The notes beneath the pieces are model-generated. The model did no database searches. It saw only the letters and a list, made by a program, of their open reading frames with translations, and was not told the origin of the DNA. From Alloprevotella sp. (GTDB lineage Bacteria; Bacteroidota; Bacteroidia; Bacteroidales; Bacteroidaceae): a DNA stretch of 18,334 nt. Position 1 is the first letter of the stretch, and every line of letters starts with the position of its first letter. Location of the stretch: contig JABZGM010000022.1 of assembly GCA_015259235.1 (NCBI GenBank), forward strand, positions 1-18,334, given 5' to 3'. Positions 15,230 through 18,334 of this stretch are shown one piece after another. The position numbers and the translations under genes are program-made.

Positions 15230-15237
15230 TATCTTTG
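15230..15237 (+). promoter_or_regulatory. -7 box of the helicase leader RNA
   Basis: TATCTTTG on the plus strand matches TAnnTTTG exactly; transcription should begin near 15243. No TTTG is visible 20 bp upstream. The helicase start lies 324 bp downstream. Confidence 0.5.
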
Positions 15238-15240
15238 TAG

Positions 15241-15513
15241 CGTGTAAAGCACGACAATGAGCTAACGGACGAGACAACAATGGTGTTGCGCAGTTCGAGG
15301 TCCTCCACAGACACTCCCTATTATGGGAAGAAATGTCGACCCTTGCGCAGGATTGATTGGAATCAATATGGCTAACGCGCCCCATCGCTTATTGTTGTTC
15401 TCAAGTTTGGTGTTTTTTCTTCCAGAGCAGAGCCAGGTTGCAGTGCTCCCCTCCCCCTACTCGGTGGAGAATGTTTGGGTGAAATCGGAGATGATATGCT
15501 CCGACATTTTTTT
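15241..15513 (+). ncRNA. Candidate structured leader RNA or stand-alone ncRNA upstream of the DEAD-box gene
   Basis: The stretch opens with a CGTG/CACG hairpin (15241-15253). GAGACAACAAT (15271-15281) pairs at long range with ATTGTTGTTCTC (15391-15402, one bulged T), and GCGC (15289-15292) can pair with GCGC (15377-15380). Inside lie CCC/GGG around TATTAT, possible GGTC/GACC closure, and ATTGAT/ATCAAT around TGGA. A GAGCA/TGCTC stem and a terminator hairpin follow. There is no credible coding frame. I do not recognise a known RNA family; the motifs of RNase P RNA and tmRNA are absent. Confidence 0.5.
15485..15513 (+). terminator. Intrinsic terminator upstream of the helicase start
   Basis: TCGGAG (15485-15490) pairs with CTCCGA (15499-15504), followed by CATTTTTTTCTT. 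It sits 48 bp before the helicase TTG start and must be read through, unless the helicase has another promoter. Confidence 0.75.
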
Positions 15514-15560
15514 CTTATGGAAAAACACCGCAGTTTCTCATTTTTTATCCCCTTTATTCC

Positions 15561-17720
15561 TTGAAAAGTTTTTCAGAACTCGGTTTGCGCGAAGAACTCC
15601 TCACCGCGATTAGCGAGATGGGCTACGAAAACCCCACTCCCGTCCAAGAGGCTGTGATTCCAGTCCTCCTCCACACCCCCTCATTCCCAAATACACTTAC
15701 TCCTGCTGCCAACGACAGCGAACCCACTGCCAACGATGCCCCCATGGACACCGAAGCAGCACCAGTGCACAACGCTGAAAGTGCAGATGCCACAGACAGC
15801 TTTGAAGAAAGCATCGAAGCCGTAACAGAAATGGCTACCGATGCCGACTCCAACACCGATGCCCCAACCGAAAGCAATCGTCACCGCGACGTCATCGCTT
15901 TGGCACAAACTGGCACAGGTAAGACCGCTGCTTATGGTCTTCCCGTGTTGCAAAACATCAACCCCAAAGACCGCACCACCCAAGTCGTCATCCTCAGCCC
16001 CACACGCGAACTCTGCCTGCAAATTGCGGATGATTTGAAGGACTACAGCCGCTACATTGATGGTCTCCACGTCGTAGCCGTTTATGGGGGTACAAATATT
16101 GAAGGACAAATCCGTCAACTCAAGAAGGGTTGTCAAATCATTGTTGCCACTCCTGGTCGTCTCATCGACTTGATGCACCGCAAGGTGGCACAGCTCCACA
16201 GCGTACGCAACATCGTCCTCGACGAAGCCGACGAAATGCTCAATATGGGCTTCACCGACAGCATCGACGAAATCCTTGCCGCCCTTCCCGAAGAGCGTCA
16301 GACTCTCCTCTTCTCTGCCACCATGGGACCAGAGATCGAGCGCATCGCTAAGAGCTATCTCAAAGACTACCAAGAGATTGTAGTCGGAAGCCGCAACGAA
16401 GGTGCTGAACACGTGAATCACACCTACTATCTCGTCAAGGCGCAAGACAAATATGCAGCTCTCAAGCGCGTTGTAGACTACTATCCTCGCATCTATGGCA
16501 TCATCTTCTGCCGCACACGCCTAGAAACCCAAGAGGTTGCCAACCAGCTCATCAAAGATGGTTATAGCGCAGAAGCGCTGCACGGCGATTTGGCACAAGC
16601 CCAACGCGACTTGACGATGCAGAAGTTTCGCCAACACCGCACTCAACTCCTTGTAGCCACCGATGTTGCAGCTCGTGGACTTGATGTCAACGAACTCACC
16701 CACGTCATCAACTACGGTTTGCCCGATGATGTCGAAAACTACACCCACCGCTCTGGCCGCACCGGTCGTGCTGGCAAACGAGGTACGTCTATCTCCATCA
16801 TCCACATCCGCGAAAAAGGGAAAGTACGCCTCATCGAGCGCGTCATTGGCAAGAAGTTTGAAGTTGGTGTCCTCCCCGAACCTCAAGAGATTTGCAGCAA
16901 ACAACTCTATAAAGTCATCGACGAACTCGAACATACCGAGGTAGACGAAGAGCAAATCGCACCTTTCCTCCTCGAAGTGATGCACAAACTCGAGTGGTTG
17001 AGCAAGGAAGAACTCGTGAAGCGTCTTGTCCAAAACGAATTTGGCCGCTTCCTCTCCTACTATGCCAACGCACCCGAAATCGTGCAACCCACCGACCGTC
17101 CCGACAAAAAGGGCGAAGCCGCTGCAGAACGTCGTGCACAGCGCAAAGAGCGCGCCAAACAAGGGGGCAGCGTGCAGGAAGCAGAAGAAGGCTACAAGCG
17201 TCTCTTCCTCAATTTTGGTAAGAAAGACAACTTCTTCGCACGCGAAATCATCAATCTCGTCAATCGCTATGTCAAGGGTAAAGTGGAAATTGGTCGCATC
17301 GACCTCCTGCCCACTTGCTCCTTCTTTGAAGTGCCCGAAGACGATGCCGAATTGGTGAAGGCAAAAATGGCAAAAGCCAAGGTGGGTGAACGCCGCGTGG
17401 TAGTAGACGATGCCGATCGCTGCGATGCCGACCCCAGCCAACGTCTGCGTGGTCGCGATGGCAAACGTGGCAAGTCCGACCGCGGTTATGAGAAATCAGA
17501 CCGTGGCTATGACAAATCTAATCATGGTCGCGAAAAATCCAATCGCTATGCTGATCGTGGCACCAATTCTTACGGCAAAAGCAGCCGCAAGTCCGACCGC
17601 GGTGGTTATGACACGAAGCCCTCACGCAAAAAACAAGGCAAGGGTGGCTACGAGTCTTCCAACAAACGTCAGGACAGTCAATACAAAAAAGACGACTGGA
17701 TGCAATTTTTCGGTCGATAA
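15561..17720 (+). CDS. deaD: DEAD-box ATP-dependent RNA helicase with DbpA-type RNA-binding domain
   Basis: 719 residues starting at TTG 15561 (KSFSELGLREELLTAISEMGY follows); no in-frame ATG lies upstream, and this is where homologues begin. Core motifs: Q motif with Gln29, AQTGTGKT (115-122), PTRE (147-150), DEAD (221-224), SAT (252-254) and HRSGRTGRAG (396-405). A DbpA/CsdA-like RNA-binding domain spans about 543-615 (YKRLFLNFGKKDNFF to TCSFFEVPED), and a basic Gly/Ser/Arg/Tyr-rich tail with repeated KSDRGY-like units runs from about 625 to 719. It probably remodels RNA in ribosome assembly or cold adaptation. Unusual is the 70-residue Ala/Asp/Thr/Glu-rich insert (38-108) between the Q motif and Walker A, where relatives have about ten residues. 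A terminator-ended leader precedes it. Confidence 0.93.
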   Translation: MKSFSELGLREELLTAISEMGYENPTPVQEAVIPVLLHTPSFPNTLTPAANDSEPTANDAPMDTEAAPVHNAESADATDSFEESIEAVTEMATDADSNTDAPTESNRHRDVIALAQTGTGKTAAYGLPVLQNINPKDRTTQVVILSPTRELCLQIADDLKDYSRYIDGLHVVAVYGGTNIEGQIRQLKKGCQIIVATPGRLIDLMHRKVAQLHSVRNIVLDEADEMLNMGFTDSIDEILAALPEERQTLLFSATMGPEIERIAKSYLKDYQEIVVGSRNEGAEHVNHTYYLVKAQDKYAALKRVVDYYPRIYGIIFCRTRLETQEVANQLIKDGYSAEALHGDLAQAQRDLTMQKFRQHRTQLLVATDVAARGLDVNELTHVINYGLPDDVENYTHRSGRTGRAGKRGTSISIIHIREKGKVRLIERVIGKKFEVGVLPEPQEICSKQLYKVIDELEHTEVDEEQIAPFLLEVMHKLEWLSKEELVKRLVQNEFGRFLSYYANAPEIVQPTDRPDKKGEAAAERRAQRKERAKQGGSVQEAEEGYKRLFLNFGKKDNFFAREIINLVNRYVKGKVEIGRIDLLPTCSFFEVPEDDAELVKAKMAKAKVGERRVVVDDADRCDADPSQRLRGRDGKRGKSDRGYEKSDRGYDKSNHGREKSNRYADRGTNSYGKSSRKSDRGGYDTKPSRKKQGKGGYESSNKRQDSQYKKDDWMQFFGR

Positions 17721-17727
17721 CTCCTAA

Positions 17728-17776
17728 CAAAGTGGTGAATTTGCTTCGGCATTTTCACCACTTTGATCCTTTTTCG
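17728..17776 (+). terminator. Intrinsic terminator of the helicase gene
   Basis: CAAAGTGGTGAA (17728-17739) pairs perfectly with TTCACCACTTTG (17754-17765), followed by ATCCTTTTTC. It lies 8 bp past the stop codon. Confidence 0.9.
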
Positions 17777-18090
17777 CAAGACCTCCCAACACAAGCCCCC
17801 CACAAAAGTAGGTACGCTTTGCACCCTTATCTCACAAAAGTAGGTATGCAGAAGAGGAAAAAGCACTATAAAATGAACAATTCACACCCACCGTGCGTCA
17901 ACCTGTTACAGCTTTATAGCAGAAAGTCATCAATAAAATGATGAAAATCAAAGCCCTCAAGCCTGACAACAGCCCATTTTTGACAATCAAAGATAACAAA
18001 ACACGTAGATATCACAATTTTCTCTCATTATAACTGATGATTTCTCCTGCTCTACACAAAATCATTACACAAAATCACTGCAAATGAGTA
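17777..18090. other. Non-coding stretch downstream of the helicase
   Basis: No supported gene. It holds two short repeat pairs: CACAAAAGTAGGTAYGC at 17801-17817 and 17833-17849, and ACACAAAATCA at 18054-18064 and 18067-18077. The rest is AT-rich with no clear structure. Confidence 0.45.
17801..17849. repeat. 17-bp direct repeat CACAAAAGTAGGTAYGC, period 32 bp
   Basis: Copies 17801-17817 and 17833-17849 differ at one base. Read on the minus strand, each contains TACTTTTG, a TAnnTTTG match, but no minus-strand gene follows at once (the helicase lies there in the opposite sense). Confidence 0.7.
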
Positions 18091-18121
18091 TTGTGAAAGG
18101 TGCAAAAAGTCCCTACCTTTG
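18091..18121 (+). promoter_or_regulatory. Strong promoter (TTG-N20-TACCTTTG) near the right edge
   Basis: TTG (18091-18093), 20 nt, then TACCTTTG (18114-18121). The surrounding AAAAAGTCCCTACCTTTGCA block nearly duplicates the tRNA-Glu promoter. Confidence 0.7.
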
Positions 18122-18126
18122 CAGTG

Positions 18127-18250
18127 CAATCTGATAGCAAGGCTGCTTGGTTCTTATCAAGCTTGTTGCCAGTCAGAGTAAGAATTTAAATTGTTATGTC
18201 TATGTTCGAAAGATGGCCGTCTTCAGTGGAAGATGGCTACTTTCGTTTTT
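18127..18250 (+). ncRNA. Candidate small RNA (about 120 nt) or attenuated leader
   Basis: It lies between a strong promoter and an intrinsic terminator. The 5' half can fold through CAAG/CTTG or TGATA/TATCA pairing. An 18-codon frame (18196-18252, ATG TCT ATG TTC start) overlaps the terminator stem and has no recognisable content. I do not recognise the RNA. Confidence 0.45.
18207..18250 (+). terminator. Intrinsic terminator of the 18127-18250 RNA
   Basis: CGAAAG (18207-18212) pairs with CTTTCG (18240-18245), with GGCC/GGCT and GTCTTC/GAAGAT pairing inside, followed by TTTTT. Confidence 0.75.
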
Positions 18251-18310
18251 AGGAGGTTAGCCTCAACTTCTCTTTCTCCTTTTCCACTCTTCGCCCACCC
18301 TTTTCGCCCA

Positions 18311-18334
18311 TTTAACCCCAATCGGTCATTAGAC
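18311..18334 (-). repeat. Copy 3 of the dispersed CTAATGACCGATTGGGG repeat, at the window edge
   Basis: Bases 18311-18332 are the exact reverse complement of 3570-3591. The window ends inside or just after it, so a second arm could lie beyond. Confidence 0.75.

Noticed and set aside
15241..15513. tRNA, tmRNA or RNase P RNA
   Set aside because: No cloverleaf, no tag-like frame and none of the conserved RNase P core segments are visible.
15323..15613. 96-codon plus-strand frame in the helicase leader
   Set aside because: It runs through the leader hairpins and terminator into the helicase in another frame; composition is not protein-like.
15681..17441. Minus-strand frames of 254 and 306 codons
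   Set aside because: Both are antisense to the helicase and mirror its codon use.

Overview
The window looks like a chromosomal segment of an anaerobic Bacteroidales bacterium, most likely Prevotellaceae or a close relative. The evidence is: -7 boxes of the Bacteroidetes type (TAnnTTTG, several with a TTTG/TTG element about 20 bp upstream) before many genes; AT-rich translation starts without Shine-Dalgarno sequences; a very large secreted protein with a Prevotella-like C-terminal sorting segment; and the order recO-dapB-lepB-wbqC next to tRNA-Glu and rpsT. I cannot name a species from sequence alone.

Layout. 1-1543 (minus) is the N-terminal part of a secreted GH2 beta-galactosidase cut by the window edge. 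1699-3348 (minus) is a PepSY-type four-helix membrane protein. 3721-7497 (minus) is a 1258-residue secreted multidomain protein with its own promoter and terminator. 7841-8302 (minus) is the thiol peroxidase Bcp; its terminator runs straight into the promoter of the large protein. 8562-8726 (minus) is a 54-residue rubredoxin with its own promoter and terminator. 8964-13039 (minus) is a housekeeping block: recO, dapB (own promoter), signal peptidase I lepB and a WbqC-family gene. Divergent from it are tRNA-Glu(UUC) and rpsT (plus). 14074-14979 (minus) is a WYL-type regulator. 15561-17720 (plus) is a DEAD-box RNA helicase that starts at TTG and has a 70-residue acidic insert between its Q motif and Walker A.

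The least explained parts are non-coding. A roughly 270-nt plus-strand leader before the helicase (15238-15513) has a promoter, a long-range helix, internal hairpins and an intrinsic terminator, and could be an attenuated leader or a stand-alone RNA. A second promoter-terminator unit at 18091-18250 would give an RNA of about 120 nt. A short repeat (core CTAATGACCGATT) occurs at 3570, 13961-14013 (as a perfect 19-bp inverted repeat) and 18311-18334. Short-period repeats (7, 9, 21 and 32 bp) fill several intergenic gaps, notably upstream of bcp.

I saw no CRISPR array, transposase, phage gene or rRNA. The coding content is ordinary; the interest lies in the RNA leaders, the dispersed repeat, the helicase insert and the large secreted protein.
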